Source: Hymenopellis radicata (lineage: Eukaryota; Basidiomycota; Agaricomycetes; Agaricales; Physalacriaceae). Taken from it: a stretch of 63,781 nucleotides of DNA. The translations under genes and the position numbers were made by a program. The stretch spans positions 1 to 63,781 of the forward strand of contig JADNRX010000312.1 in NCBI GenBank assembly GCA_015501595.1, written 5' to 3'. Below the pieces are notes generated by a model. It ran no database searches, was not told where the DNA came from, and was given only the letters and a program-made list of their open reading frames with translations. Positions 1 through 11,327 of this stretch are shown here, one piece after another. The stretch's first letter is position 1; the number at the start of each line of letters is the position of its first letter.

Positions 1-692
1 TGTGGTATGAAGAAATGCCCTTACTGTCGCTGGGGCTGCCCGAGATGGTGACATCCCCGGTGATGAGGAGCGCGCTGCTCCATTTGTAGAGACCAGGCGT
101 GAGGACGAGGCCGCTGATGGTGCCTGGTGGAACAGAATAAAATGCGTCGGGATTACTAAGTATGGTCAATTTCCCGATGCAAGCAAGTACTAACCGCTGC
201 CGAGATTATTGAAATTCGGGTTCACGCGCCCCGTCGCGTCAGTGAACGCAGTGCCGAGGTCTCCGATGGCGGCGGTGAGGGTGGCTGGCGTAGGTACTGA
301 GTACGTCGCGGCGTAGAGCTTCCCCACGACTTGGGTGGAAGTCGAATACTGCCCGGTCGAGTCGAGCTTGAGGGAGAACCCCGTCAGGGCGACAGCTGCA
401 ATGGGGCTGACTGCGACAGCGCCGGCTAGAGGGAGAAGCAGAGTCCACCAGCTGTACAGCAATGCAGTAAAAACAACATACTGATGACGGAGGGCGGGAC
501 TGTCGAGACTCCGCTTTTAGCGAGGATGGCGTAGTTGCCGGCGGTGCGGAGGTTGACGGCCGCGGGACCAAGGGCGACGACGACGTTGGCGAGAGCAGCC
601 TGCCCACAAGAAAAGCCCGGTCAGTGCGGGAAATGTACATGAGGTGAGGGTGCAAGTACCAGGAAAGAGATGGTGAATACGCTAGAGATCAT
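1..692 (-). CDS. Ice-binding protein (DUF3494), copy 1, 3' end cut by window
   Basis: Secreted ice-binding protein of the DUF3494 family, a beta-helical fold that adsorbs to ice. The start ATG at 692-690 opens a short exon encoding MISSVFTISFL, which begins a signal peptide completed by exon 2 (AALANVVVALG). Exon 2 carries the conserved NLRTAGNYAIL stretch, and exon 3 (ending at the splice site near 191) carries AVSPIAAVALTGFSL and the TLTAAIGDLGTAFTDATGR block. Exon 4 (GLVLTPGLYKWSS) runs toward the window edge, so the last two exons are missing. Exon order, splice sites and reading frame match the two complete copies, and no disabling change is visible in the part present. A hAT-like element inserted about 200 bp upstream of the start may alter its expression (inference). 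Confidence 0.85.
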
Positions 693-780
693 GGTAGACA
701 GAGAGTAAATTCGAGCTGGGCTGTTGCTGTTAGAAGGACTGGGCTGAGTGAAGCTGAAGAAACTGCCCGTTCTCCAGGGG

Positions 781-788
781 TTTATATA
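781..788 (-). promoter_or_regulatory. TATA box of ice-binding gene copy 1
   Basis: Reads TATATAAA on the minus strand, about 90 bp upstream of the start codon at 692. The same box stands at the same distance in the other two copies. The hAT-like insertion begins about 105 bp further upstream, so the core promoter is kept but the distal promoter is separated. Confidence 0.6.
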
Positions 789-893
789 TGCGTTCCAATA
801 TCGAATGACTGTCTCTCCTCGCAAATTGAACATCGTCATAAACCATGTCATTGAATGCTGGGTCTGCGCCCATGACAAGCAGACGTCCACCCG

Positions 894-3800
894 CAGAGAC
901 CAGATAGCCCGACCTAGGTGTTTCCGGATTGGAATCACCGGCGCACCTAGGTGCGGGACCTAGGTGTAACTATTGGTAGCTAGATAATACAACTTCTCTT
1001 TAAATACTCTGCTCGACACCTACATGTAACCCCGAGGTGTCCAGGCACCTGGGTGTCATCGCAAGTGTCGCCGTGTGTGGTAATAATTGAGAGTTCGACG
1101 ATTGACACCTAAGTGCGACCCCGAGGTGTCATGGCACCTAGGTGTCGTCGCAAGTGCGACAACCAAGTCCCAAAGAACACTTCCACGCAGCACGCACCTA
1201 AGTGTGCTGCCAAAGTGGCACTCCGTTACGATTGAGTTTTGTGTTGGTTGAGTCGGTGATGGACGTACTCGCGTCGGCGGCGCGTCAGCATTCCGCGCCC
1301 CTCAGAAATGAAGCCACTGAGAGATAACATGGTGGTTAAGGACAAGAGAGAGACCCGTCACGTGGCATCTTTGGCCCAACTTCCATTGTTGAATGTTGTC
1401 CTCGGCCTTGACTGGTCATTTTGTCATGTGATAACTTTGTGCCACTCAGTGGCTGAAGAAATCTATTCGCAAATGTCTCCATATTTCGCGCCGTCGCCTC
1501 CTTCAACTCGGGTTCGTGCTCCTTGGCCAACCGCGCATAAATAACCGAGTCTGTACCCTTACAGTACAACACCAGTCGACCGTCCGGAGCATGCATAACC
1601 GTGCTCATACGCTCCGTGTAGTGTTGGACTCTAGCACTTTGAGTGTCGTCCAGTGTTCCATCTGCCCCATAACCTCAATGTCCATCCCGTCCTTCGTCTT
1701 ACGCACGAAAGGGAAGCCGACATCGCGCGCAGCAGCCACTAGAGCAGCTTCATCAAGACTCTCAGCTGTACTCGAGGTGGTACGGGTCATCTCCGAGTGG
1801 ATCGGGTTTATCAGCGAGCACGGTGTGGCAGAGGGTTTGTAGTACATGTCAGCGTCCTGTGAAATGAAGCACGCCTGTATAGTCTTGACAATTTTGATGG
1901 AGATGTACAGCAAAATGGGCACGATGTTCTGGAAGGCAATGAGGCACGACCTAGAGGGTAAAGTTAGAAGGGTTAGTTAATATTGAGAGGGTAAACCGTA
2001 AAACAAAGAACATACGCAAATGTAATGAGAGCATTAAGAATGTGCGAATCTGTCGCATCGCTATTAACCTCGAAAAACTCGACGCTGGTCCCCGTCTTGG
2101 CGTCCTCCAAGCCGTTGAATACAGCGGAAATAGAACACATTGCCAGCAACACGATAAAGTTGATGATGACATTGAAGTTGGTCTCCTAGGCGTCGCACCA
2201 CCGTTAAGTATGACCATGGTGTCCACACTGGTGAAGACGACAAGCCCAATAATCCACTGCATATTCCGGATAGCATGTCCACGGAGCAGCAGCTCGTTAA
2301 TTGAGATGAGCTCCTGCCTCTGTTCGCCTATGCCCGGATCCCTATACCGCAGAACGCCACGGCAAAGGTACAGATTTTGCTGGGGTGGTTCCGAGTCGAG
2401 AACGATGAGCGTTCAATGTCGTCCTCCGACGTAAGATTCGAGGTGGCCTTGACAGACTTTCTGGGCTTCAAATTCGTCTCCTCATCCAAGTTTTTTGGTT
2501 TCGAGGTAGCACATGCCGTTGGGGTCTGAGGTGGAAAGAACGACAATATCGGCAGAAACCTGGTCGTTGTCCCCGAGGAGTACGACATCTCCAACCTCCA
2601 ACTTTTTCCAAAGAGTGTGCTCCTATCGCGCCGACCCGCCCGTCCGTTTGTGCCAGTCGATGACACCAGAGGATTGAGGCTGTTTGGAAGACCTGGGACG
2701 CAGCGACCCGAGTAGTGCTGACTGAGAAGGAGTTTTTGGCGGAGACATTGGCGGGGGATATGAATGGCTGTCGACGCTACTAACTGTCGGCGCGAGGGGT
2801 TACGGATATCGTCGAGGTGGTAGAGTCATCCTGGAATGTGGTAGAGGAAACACATCCACAACACCATCGTTATCGTTGTAGTCATCAGGGTGCCAAAATG
2901 GCTCCCATCAGAGAGCTCAGTCGTTGGCGCAGTCAACGTGCGGCATGGCTGAGATGGAATCGGGAGAGAGGAGAACGCGTTGATGGTGGTAGTAGATAGA
3001 GATGATACCATTTGATCGCTCAGGAGACCGCGCATGCCACGTGAATTGTGCATCAAGGTAGACGCATGTCGACGTGTTAGATTTACGGACACGCGTCACG
3101 GTCGTACAGAAAGGTTTCCATATTTTAGCAGACTTACAAACAATATAATTCATAATGATGATAGGATGAAATCTCTTATCAAATGGGCTGAAGCCTGAAT
3201 GGCTATGTAAAGGCCAGAGTCTCGACAGAGAACGTCGCTCCTCGCCTTAAAAAACCTACTTCCTCCTCGATTTCTGATCACGAGGCATGGCGGCAGTCAA
3301 GGCCGACAACAACATTTATTTCGGATTCACCACGCCAAAGTAACACGTGATGAAAATCTCTTTGTCTTTCGACCACGACACTCGGTCAGTGGCAACGCCG
3401 CCTCGACTTATAACGGACGGCGCGGTGGGAAATCGTGCCTCAGCTTGTTGTGCGCGCCAGCCCAAGGCTTCGAGAGCTCGGGAGATTACACGACATGGAG
3501 CATCTTGACTGTTAGTACGTTGGTACGGGTGCGTGTCTACAACGAATAAACAGCAGCCTCGACTTTCTTTCATGACTGACTTATGATCAGGGACATCAAG
3601 ACCTTAACATTAACCTTCGATGACAATGAGAGGCGCGGTCGTGCTTACCGAGGTTCATCACGTAGGGCAGCACCTGTGGCGGTCGTAAGTGCCAGCCTAG
3701 AGATAGTACGTGCTAGAACTTAGTGCGCACCGAGGTGCCATGGCACCTCGGGTCGCACTTGGGTGTTGCCTCAAGTGCTAGAGGTGCGTCCCACATTTTG

Positions 3801-3936
3801 GATGACACTTAGGTGTCGCGAAGGGTTTTTAAGGACAAGTTATATTTCTAGCTACGCATATTTACACCTAGGTCCCGCACTTAGGTGCTCCGGTGATTGC
3901 AATCCGGAAACACCTAGGTCGGGCCATCTGGGTTCA
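894..3936. mobile_element. hAT-like DNA transposon carrying a host gene fragment
   Basis: The 3043-bp element is bounded by an 8-bp direct repeat, TCCACCCG, at 886-893 and 3937-3944. Its ends are inverted repeats that stay alignable for about 130 bp: CAGAGACCAGATAGCCCGAC on the left against TGAACCCAGATGGCCCGACC on the right. Subterminal zones at about 910-1200 and 3720-3920 hold many CACCTAGGTG-like short palindromes in both orientations, as expected for transposase binding sites of hAT elements. The homologous segments in copy 2 (about 7530-7537) and copy 3 (15036-15043) have one uninterrupted target, that is, empty sites. No transposase was recognised, so it is non-autonomous. Inside is a degraded P4-ATPase fragment. 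The 8-bp duplication supports the hAT superfamily; the terminal bases are only moderately typical. Confidence 0.85.
1430..2690 (-). pseudogene. P4-ATPase (phospholipid flippase, Dnf1-like) fragment inside the transposon
   Basis: P4-ATPases flip phospholipids across membranes. Family blocks appear in order on the minus strand. First comes the actuator part (LWKKLEVGDVV, DNDQVSADIVVLSTSDP, CYLETK then NLDEETNLKPRK), next a segment before the membrane pair (NMQWIIGLVVFTSVDTMVILN), then LYISIKIVKTIQACFISQDADMY, and finally a piece of the nucleotide-binding domain (GRLVLYCKGTDSVIYARL). The part containing the phosphorylated aspartate (DKTGT) is absent between the last two blocks. There is also a TAG where the family has the Trp of RWE (near 2625), and a frame break in a run of six T at 2491-2496. 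Both chromosome-end domains are lacking. It is a non-functional fragment, most simply explained as captured host sequence. Confidence 0.85.
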
Positions 3937-3944
3937 TCCACCCG

Positions 3945-4267
3945 TGCCAGAGGACTTGAGGGCCGAGACGCTCCACCGAAATTGCGGTTTTCAAATCCAC
4001 TTTGGGAGGGAAGTCGCCAGTTGGGTCGTGAGCAGACTGCTTGGGAAACCAGAGGGAAAGCGCACGCAGTGCGCACAAAGGGCAGGCACGGCACTCATTC
4101 CTCAGTCGGTGGTGGTGCCCTCAAAAGGGCGTCCTCGACAGGCGGGCGAGGGCACGCTGTGTTGCCAACAAACAGTCTTCCATTCGGCCTGTCCAAAAGT
4201 CAAAAGCTTGTCGTAAACAAGATGGTGGAGGCTTCGTCGGTGACGTGGTTCGTCTTCTTACTATTCC
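3945..4267 (-). repeat. Duplicated upstream region of ice-binding gene, copy 1
   Basis: This stretch between the F-box remnant and the transposon is about 90% alike to 7538-7880 and to the reverse complement of 14700-15035. Open frames in it occur in several phases and none resembles a known protein, so I read it as duplicated non-coding spacer rather than a gene. Confidence 0.7.
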
Positions 4268-5505
4268 TCAGGAGTTTCTCGCAGGAAGAGTCGGACTGCA
4301 GTCGACTAAGTGGTAAATAGTAAGCAGAAGAGGACGGAATCCACTTAACTTCACTAGCATAGACAAGGAGTTGGTTGAAAGATCGATGGGCTGAGTCACA
4401 GTTTGTGAGGGTTCGGATTCTTCAGAACCGAACAGTATAGCCTCTCGTAATAGACGGAGAACAAGATTGCTGATGATAGCTCCCGAATTTGGTTCGAGTT
4501 TGCGAATATCAGAGGTAGTGACGGTGGCCTGCACGTCCTCTTCCCACAATATGTAGATACGAAGGACTTCAAGAACGGGACACTGGCGGACCAACATCGA
4601 GAAGTGGACAGTCCTCAAATAACTGCACGTTCACCCCTTCAACGAAAGTGATGACGGTCAACGAGCCCAACTGAGGGAGTCGACCACGAACAGGCGCGTA
4701 CAGGACAGCGAAAGCGAGTGCGTCTTCAACCAGGTAAGCCGAACGCCACCGATGCGACTGGGCCAACACCATGTCCAAGATGTGGTCACGGATCGGATCC
4801 GCGTATAATGGGGAACTGGGAAGTGCTGGCCGAGAGAGCCGTGGATGGTCAGAAATTTGCCAGATAAACGTGTCGCGTAATGGCCAGCGCGTGAGTAGAT
4901 TACAATTTGGAATACTGGGGTCGCGAAAATCGCGCTTTTGGTAAGGCATGGTAGAGATTGATATCCAACAGCTTTGAACGACTGAGGACAAACTGTAACA
5001 GTTGCACCACCTTTTCAGTATGCGCGCGGTTGCCAAAGGTCATTGTGATGCGCGACCAAAAGGCATCAAGGGATAAGGCAACATCGCGCCAAGTCCGGCA
5101 CACATGGCTCAGCTGCCATATAATACCGGAAGGCTTCAGGCAATTAAAATCATGATTGTCGGATCGCGTGTATAGAAAGATGTCTGACCAAAGCTCGTGG
5201 GGAAGAGCGCGACGGGATGACACGAGACCTTGGTATTTTTTCTCCAAGGTCCTCAGCGCATCGCATTCTTCCTTCATGCATGCCACGACACAAGAAAGAA
5301 CAGCGAATCTGGTCTCCAGGCAGACGCGATCACAATGAATATCGGATATGAAGGTGGTTTGGACGTGAGCGATCTCTTCATCCGTTGCCGGGAGATTCGA
5401 TGCACGAAGGCGTTGGAGAGGAACAGAGGTATAATATTGATGGTCGTAATGAAGACTCTTTTGTGGGAACGGCCCACATTGTGGACACCGCGAGGAGGAT
5501 GACAT
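4268..5505 (-). pseudogene. F-box protein, copy 1, frame-broken and truncated
   Basis: F-box proteins bring substrates to SCF ubiquitin ligases. The ATG at 5505 starts a frame with the Agaricomycete-style N-terminus (CPQCGPF...LRASNLPATDEEIAHVQTTF). A coiled region follows (EECDALRTLEKKYQGLVSSRR), then the F-box core ALPHELWSDIFLYT...IWQLSHVCRTWRDVALS. The first frame ends near 4900. The homology continues in another frame (QSHRWRSAYLVEDALAFAVLYAPVRGRLPQL, about 4640-4760) and then in a third (about 4268-4618). The leucine-rich tail is short compared with the 11.3-13.1 kb relative, so this copy is broken. It lies upstream of the ice-binding gene in the same orientation, as in the other two copies. 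Confidence 0.75.
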
Positions 5506-5699
5506 CTAAGTGAGAATGCGAGACACGGTGAGACCAGACGTAGCATCGTACATAAACAATTTCAGGTGAAATTTGAGGCTGTTAGCGGTGCTGCCGAAGA
5601 GGACGTCTAAGCGATGACGGTGGTGGAAAGGATCTGGTGCCACGTGCTTGAAGCTTCGCCTACCCCTCGTCTTAGTCTGCTACTTACAAGTGATCACTC

Positions 5700-6164
5700 G
5701 ACGTTTACGCTGACCCACGAATACGCGTGAACACATTGTGGTGTAACATAACATCCCATCGATGTTTAAGTTAACAGTATTGGCATATGACAACATTTTC
5801 TTCCACGGTGATGAAAGCACTGACGCGTCAGGATATATCAACGTGGATTTCAGAAGAAAAACAATGTCAACAGGATCGTGCCGAACATGGCAAGCGCAGC
5901 TGCCTGGTAGGACGGTTAGCCATTCCAGATTTTCACTGGTATACAAGTCTCCAGGAAAACCATGAAGCAATAGTCGGACACGGCACCGTATTTACGCTTC
6001 GGCAACAGTAATCACGCTCTTCCCGTATTCCTGATAGCCTCTCCGGCGTGCTGCAGACCCACCGTAATTTCTTCAAGTTCTCTGTACTTGATTTTCCCGC
6101 TTGCAATCTTCTTAGGAATAACTCTTCCTGCCACTTCTTTCCGAGCTCCAGCAGGAAGAAAGAT
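5700..6164. other. Stretch without a recognised gene
   Basis: Spacer between duplicated segments 1 and 2. Its first 80 bp resemble 8860-8920, the flank of segment 2. Beyond that, I see no conserved motif or long frame with coding character. Confidence 0.5.
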
Positions 6165-6284
6165 TGAATAATGTACCGAGGGCGCATCTGACTTAGAGAT
6201 TTGGGACTAAAGCATGGATGACAGTGATACTAGTACACAGACAGAATGGACTACCGGAAACTCAAAATGTGGATTGGCTTTTCT

Positions 6285-7306
6285 TTAAGTCGTGACGACA
6301 GCCTGTACAAGTGCACCAACATGAGACTCCCTTGAAGATTAAAAATAGATAGTAAATGCCGCGTACCTGTTGAAGTGCGACGAACGTCTGAGCAAAGAGC
6401 CGGCTGTTAGCCGTCGCACCAGTCTCCAACGTGATGGTCGTCTTGCCGAGAATCACGCCCTCGAGGTGAGCTCCTGCGCCGGCGGTGACAGCTCCCGAGA
6501 CGACCCACACGATGTTCTTCGCCAGCGCGCCGGCGAGAACAACCTTCTTGCCCGCCGCGATGGACATCGTCCCGGCCACCTGAAAGATCCAGGCTGTGGA
6601 TTTCTTCGTGAGCTGACGGGGATGTGGTACGAAGAATGCCCTTACTGTCCGTGGGATTGCCCGAGATGATGACATCGCTGCCGATGCTGAGCGCGCTGCT
6701 CCATTTGTAGAGACCAGGCGCGAGGACGAGGCCGCCGATGGCGCCTGGTGGAACAGAATAAAATGCGTCAGGATTATGGTCAATTCCCCGATGCAAGCGA
6801 GGACTAACCGCTGCCGAGATTATTGAAATTCGGGTTCACGCGCCCCGTCGCGTCAGTAAACGCAGTGCCGAGGTCTCCGATGGCGGCCGTAAGGGTGGCT
6901 GGCGTAGGTGGCGAGTACGTCGCGGCGTAGACCTTCCCCGTGACTTGAGTGGAAGTCGCAAACTGCCCAGTCGAGTCGAGCTTGAGGGAGAAACCCGTCA
7001 GGCCGACGGCTGCAATGGGGCTGACTGCCACAGCGCCAGCTAGAGGGAGAAGCAGAGTCCATCAGCTGTACATCAATGCAGTAAAAACAACATACTGATG
7101 ACCGAGGGCGGGACTGTCGAGACGCCGCTTTTAGCGAGGATGGCGTAGTTGCCGGCGGTGCGGAGGTTGACGGCCGCGGGACCGAGGGCGACGACGACGT
7201 TGGCGAGAGCAGCCTGCCCGCAAGAAAAGCCCAGTCAGTGCGAGAAATGTATATGAGGTGAGGGTGCAAGTACCAGGAAAGAGATGGTGAATACGCTGGA
7301 GATCAT
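6285..7306 (-). CDS. Ice-binding protein (DUF3494), copy 2, complete
   Basis: Secreted ice-binding protein. The start is ATG at 7306-7304 and the stop TAA at 6287-6285. Six exons are inferred from family motifs and GT...AG sites: a signal-peptide exon, AALANVVVALGPAAVNLRTA, a long exon with AVSPIAAVGLTGFSL and DLGTAFTDATGRVNPNF, GLVLAPGLYKWSSALSIGSD, the exon opening TWIFQVAGTMS with KNIVWVVSGAVTAGAGAHLE and GVILGKTTITLETGATANSR, and a tiny last exon (AVVTT). The TWIFQ and NIVWVVSG blocks are hallmarks of DUF3494. The span, 1022 bp, equals that of copy 3, and no disabling mutation was seen. It should be exported and act outside the cell. No N-terminal or C-terminal anchoring domain is present. 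Confidence 0.9.
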
Positions 7307-7394
7307 GGTAGACAGAGAGCAAATTCGAACTTGGCTATTGCTGTTAGAAGGACTGGGCTGTGTGAAGCTGAAGAAACTGCCCGTTCTCCAGGAG

Positions 7395-7402
7395 TTTATA
7401 TA
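7395..7402 (-). promoter_or_regulatory. TATA box of ice-binding gene copy 2
   Basis: TATATAAA on the minus strand, about 90 bp upstream of the start at 7306, conserved in all three copies. Confidence 0.6.
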
Positions 7403-7880
7403 CGCGTTCGAATATCGAATAACGAACCTGGCCGACCTCTGTCTCTCCTTTCGCAAATTGAACATCGTCATAAACCTGGTCATAAACCATGTCATTGAAT
7501 GCTGGTTCTGCGTCCATGACAAGCAGACGTCCACCCATGCCAGAGGACTTGAGGGCCCAGATGCTCCACCGAAATTGCGGTTTTCGAATCCACTTTGGGA
7601 GGGAAGTCGCCAGTTGGGTCGTGAGCAGACTGCCTGGGAAGCCAGAGGGAAAGCGCACGCAGTGCGCCCAAAGGGCAGGCACGGCAGTCATCCCTCAGTC
7701 GGTGGTGGTGCCTTCAAGAGGGCGCCCTGGACAGGCGAGCGAGGGCACGCTCTGTTGCCAACAAACAGTCTTCCATTCGGCCTGTACAAAAGTCAAAGGT
7801 CGTAAAGAAGGAAGGAAGCCAGGAAGCCAGGGGATGATTACCAGACATTGAGGGGGGACGAGAAGCCCTTTCCCATTCTT

Positions 7881-8640
7881 TTACTCTTCGTCGGTGACGT
7901 GGTTGGTCTTCTTATTCCTCATCTTTCTCGCAGGAAGAGTCGGACTGCAGTCGACTAAGTGGTAAATAGTAAGCAGAGCAGGACGGAATCCACTTAACTT
8001 CACTAGCATAGACAAGGAGTTGTTTGAAAGATCGATGGGCTGAGTCGCTGAGGGTTCAGATTCTCCAGAACCGAACAGTATAGCCTCTCGTAATAGAGGG
8101 AGAACAAGATTGCTGATGATAGATCCGGAATTTGTTTCGAGTTTTCCAATATTAGAGGTAGTGACGGTGGCCTGCACGTCCTCTTCCCATAATATGTAGC
8201 TACGAAGGACTTCAAGAACGGGACACTGACGGACCAATATCAGACTCGCTCGCGTGACGCCGTTGTACCACGACGGGTGCGGGGCCGTGCCGATTCTGCA
8301 ATTCCCCGATCTGTGTTACGGTCACTTTTCATTTGTCAGTCCTTAAATAACTGCACAGGTACCGCTTCACCGAGAGTGATGACGGTCAACGAGCCCAGCT
8401 GAGGGGGTCGTCCACGACGAGGCGCGTACAGGACAGCGAAAGCGAGTGCGTCATCAACCAGGTAAGCCGAACGCCACCGACGTGACTGGGACAACGCCAT
8501 GTCCAGGAGGCGATCTCTTCATCCGTTGCCGGGAGATTCGATGAACGAACTTGGCGTTGGAGAGGAACAGAGGTATACTATTCATGGTCGTAATGAAGAG
8601 TCTTTTTGCGGGAACGGCCCACATTGTGAACACTGCGACG
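7881..8640 (-). pseudogene. F-box protein remnant, copy 2
   Basis: The N-terminal motif (SSQC..CGPFPQK) at about 8600-8640 is followed almost at once by the region homologous to QSHRWR.AYLV near 8450-8500. The F-box core found in copy 1 is therefore deleted. A roughly 100-bp unrelated insert (about 8240-8340) then separates a last homologous frame (7881-8237: VRQCPVLEVLR, ILWEEDVQATVTTS). It cannot encode an F-box. It is kept here because it documents the shared ancestry of the three segments. Confidence 0.75.
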
Positions 8641-9037
8641 ATGACATCTGTGATATCTAATGGATAGTCAGATTGTGAGTCACGCTGAGGTTAGACGTAG
8701 CATCGTACATCAACAATTTCAGGTGAAATTTGAGGCTGTTAGCGGTGCTGTCGAAGAGGACGTCTAAGCGATGATGGCGGTAGAAAGGATCTGCTGCCAC
8801 GTGCTTGAATAATTCATGCTTCGCCTCCGACTCGTCCTCTTAGTCGGCTATTTACGCGTACGAGTCATCAGTCGGCGTTTACGCTGTCCATCGATGTTCA
8901 AGTTAAAAAGTATTGACATATAAACAACTAAATAGATACATAGCACTTGATATAGGCCTGAGAAGCGAAGAGGAAACACTAAATAACGAGGGAAGGACCT
9001 CTCTTGGAGGTGTACAAGATCAATAATAAATAGTCCA

Positions 9038-10111
9038 TTACCGCCGGGTGACGACCACCGACACCGAAGAGAACGAAACGTTTCTGCCATGTCCGGTACT
9101 GCGCGTAGGCGACGCAGACATACGGGTGGGTTTTAATATCGGCGATGTCGAGGTGGATGTGGGGAAATGCTTCTCACTAGGGCTCCCCTTCTTTGCCCTA
9201 GGCCGCGACTTCCTTTTCGGCTTTGAAGCAGACGATGCCGCATCATCGATATCCATCTCCTCATCTTCATCTGACGCGAGACTCGGCTTGAAAGCCTTAT
9301 CAGCACTCGTCGTCTTGGCCCTCTTCTTTCTTCTAGGCTTCGCAGCGCTGCTCGGTGTTCCGAGGACACTGGCAGTCTCCGTATCGTTCGCCACCGTGAC
9401 ATCTTCTGTTTCGTCTTCTTCCGCCTTCTGCGCCATGGATTGAGGGCGCGCGCGCTTACGCGTCGTAGTGCGACGCCTAGATGTGACCGACTCGGACGAC
9501 TGTGACGGCGACGAAGGTGTGGGAGGCGCGAAACACTTCAAGCTGGTACACGAGGTGAGCTTGTCGTCGTGAATTGTGGAATCTGCACGGAACCGTGCGC
9601 GTTTAGGATCGGTCTGGTATATGATGAGATATATTCTATGACAAGTTTAAGGTGCACTCACTGTATGTTTTCCTTCGTAACAGTAACCATCAGGCGGACC
9701 CATATCGCCATCACCCTCCACCGTTTTTCCACAGCAGCCATAGAGCGTCTCGTACCTCCCGCCGACGCGCTCAACGTCCGCACTGTCGTCATCGTGCGGC
9801 ACCAAACAGCTCCGATCGCTGTTCTCTACATCATAGTAAAACTTGTGACACCGTATGCAGTGTAGCTTTGGTGGCGGCTCCAGCTTGGAGAAAAATGTAT
9901 TCAAGGAGGATATTGTCGTTGGGGAAGGGGGCGCAGAGGATGATTGAAGGCGTGTGAGGGTGTATGTATGTAGGGTTTGCGGTGGGATGGAGGAGATAAG
10001 TGTCGCAAGGCCCTCAGAAGTGGTTGGCGCAGACGTGGATGCGTCGGGAGGCGGAGACGGTGTCGCAGGCGGCGGGGATACAGGCCCGCTGATCACCAGG
10101 TGGCCGTCCAC
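9038..10111 (-). CDS. Hypothetical protein with Cys/His zinc-binding-like motif and basic tail
   Basis: Two exons are supported: 10111-9662 and 9613-9038, with an in-phase GTGAGT...CAG intron. The N-terminal part is Pro/Ser/Thr-rich. At about residues 85-150 there is a pattern CIRCHKFY ... SCLVPH ... GCCGKTVEGDGD ... GYCYEGKHT, whose spaced Cys and His residues suggest a metal-binding fold. The C-terminal 190 residues are disordered, with alternating acidic patches (DEDEEMDIDD) and nuclear-localisation-like basic patches (KPRRKKRAK, KPKRKSRPRAKK). A nuclear role is an inference. The frame opens with GTG at 10111 and stays open upstream without an in-frame ATG, so the true start, perhaps in an upstream exon, is unresolved. 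I do not recognise the family by name. Confidence 0.6.
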
Positions 10112-11327
10112 TGACGGCGACGGCGTTCGCAGCTGTGCCTGCGTATCATCTGACGCTTTGCGCGAAAAAAAACCCGAAGACCATGATGATGAAGGAAATA
10201 GACAGAGAAGGAAAATATGGAAATGAAGGAAAACAGAGATGGGAAAGATAGTGGAAGCGGGAAGGAAGGGTATGCGTCACTGGTGCATGCAAGATGCATG
10301 CATTTGATTAAATTTCCCACGGCACGACCAACGCGTTCCCTGCACGTGTATCTCGCGCCATCCAGCACGGTCCATCTCAGCAGGACATGCGTTCAACAGC
10401 AGTTAGCCAGGCGTCAAAATACCACTCATAACATCAGTGCAGCGCAGCAACATTTGTGCCCCAGAATTTGGTGAAACTGCCCCACGTTCTGGCTGCCGCG
10501 CCGCGGATGCATTTTGAATCGTTTCAGTATCTGCGAAACCTCCATGGATCTTATGGTTATCGGTATATGGTTTTAACAAGGGTACCGTAATCGTCGAGTG
10601 AGTCTGCTCACTAGGTGTTTCCATCTCCAAGCGCTGTTTAAGCGGATTCTCGTATACACAGTAATATGCCGACGACCACGAAGCATGGGCATTTACTCGT
10701 TTGAACCAATTCTGTCTAAAGGACTTCGACAGGGTTTGACACCGAATCTTTTCTGGCGCTTCAAGCTTCCATGACGAGCTCTTAGCCACGCCTCGCACTG
10801 GTCGGCTGCCGGATCTCATCCCCACATTGGGCCACTGGCAACAATTTCGCCTTGGGTGTCCCGTACTTTTCAGCGACCTTGACCGCGCCCGCAGCTGCCA
10901 ACACTGCAAAGCTGATATGTATGTTTTTCTCTGGACAACGATATCTGACGACTATTTCCTAGCGTACGTCCGTGTGATTTGGGCCGACTCCTTGACCTGT
11001 ATCGTTCGATGCCACGGCTTGCCTTTGAAGACGATGGAATCGTCACGTCCCGATCTTGGGTATGGTTGCACTTGAATTCCTCGATGGCGTTTCGACAGCG
11101 GGGGGGAATGGTTCTATGTTATCGAACCCTCTACACTTTGTGTCTGTCTATACGATGAGGCAATGGCGACTGGAACGGGGTACTTTCAACGCAAGGTGCC
11201 TGTCACTGGATACGAATCCCTTTCAACGCTAACAGGGATTTAAATTGATGGTTGTATATACGAACATATGTAAGTTAATGCGCCACATTCCATCTGTGAG
11301 CACGCCGTATATCATGATAACCCATAT
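10112..11327. other. Stretch without a convincing gene
   Basis: The longest frame is a minus-strand reading of 168 codons at 10403-10909 without a family motif. An adjacent minus-strand frame contains AKVAEKYGTPKAKLLPVA, but it is short and stops soon. I see nothing else that can be supported. The poly-pyrimidine zone around 10160-10260 (minus strand) could belong to the upstream part of the neighbouring gene. Confidence 0.4.

Larger units (their letters stand above)
6165..8920 (-). repeat. Segmental duplication, copy 2 (F-box remnant plus ice-binding gene)
   Basis: Homologous to 1-5780 in the same orientation once the transposon is removed, and to 13880-16410 in inverted orientation. The right-hand limit matches copy 1 around 5780. 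The left-hand limit matches copy 3 around 16410, judged from shared sequence past the ice-binding stop codon. It differs from copy 1 by a deletion in the F-box part and a roughly 100-bp unrelated insert near 8240-8340. Confidence 0.75.

Noticed and set aside
909..1200. Regularly spaced CACCTAGGTG-type repeats that could suggest a CRISPR-like array
   Set aside because: Units are unequally spaced, in both orientations, without spacers of constant size, and mirrored at the other end of the element; they are subterminal transposon repeats in a eukaryotic genome.
3763..4320. 185-codon plus-strand frame
   Set aside because: It crosses the transposon end and the duplicated spacer, and is not conserved in frame in the two other copies.
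9048..9443. 131-codon plus-strand frame opposite the hypothetical gene
   Set aside because: It is the mirror of the low-complexity Ser/Asp/Lys-rich tail on the minus strand and has no motif of its own.
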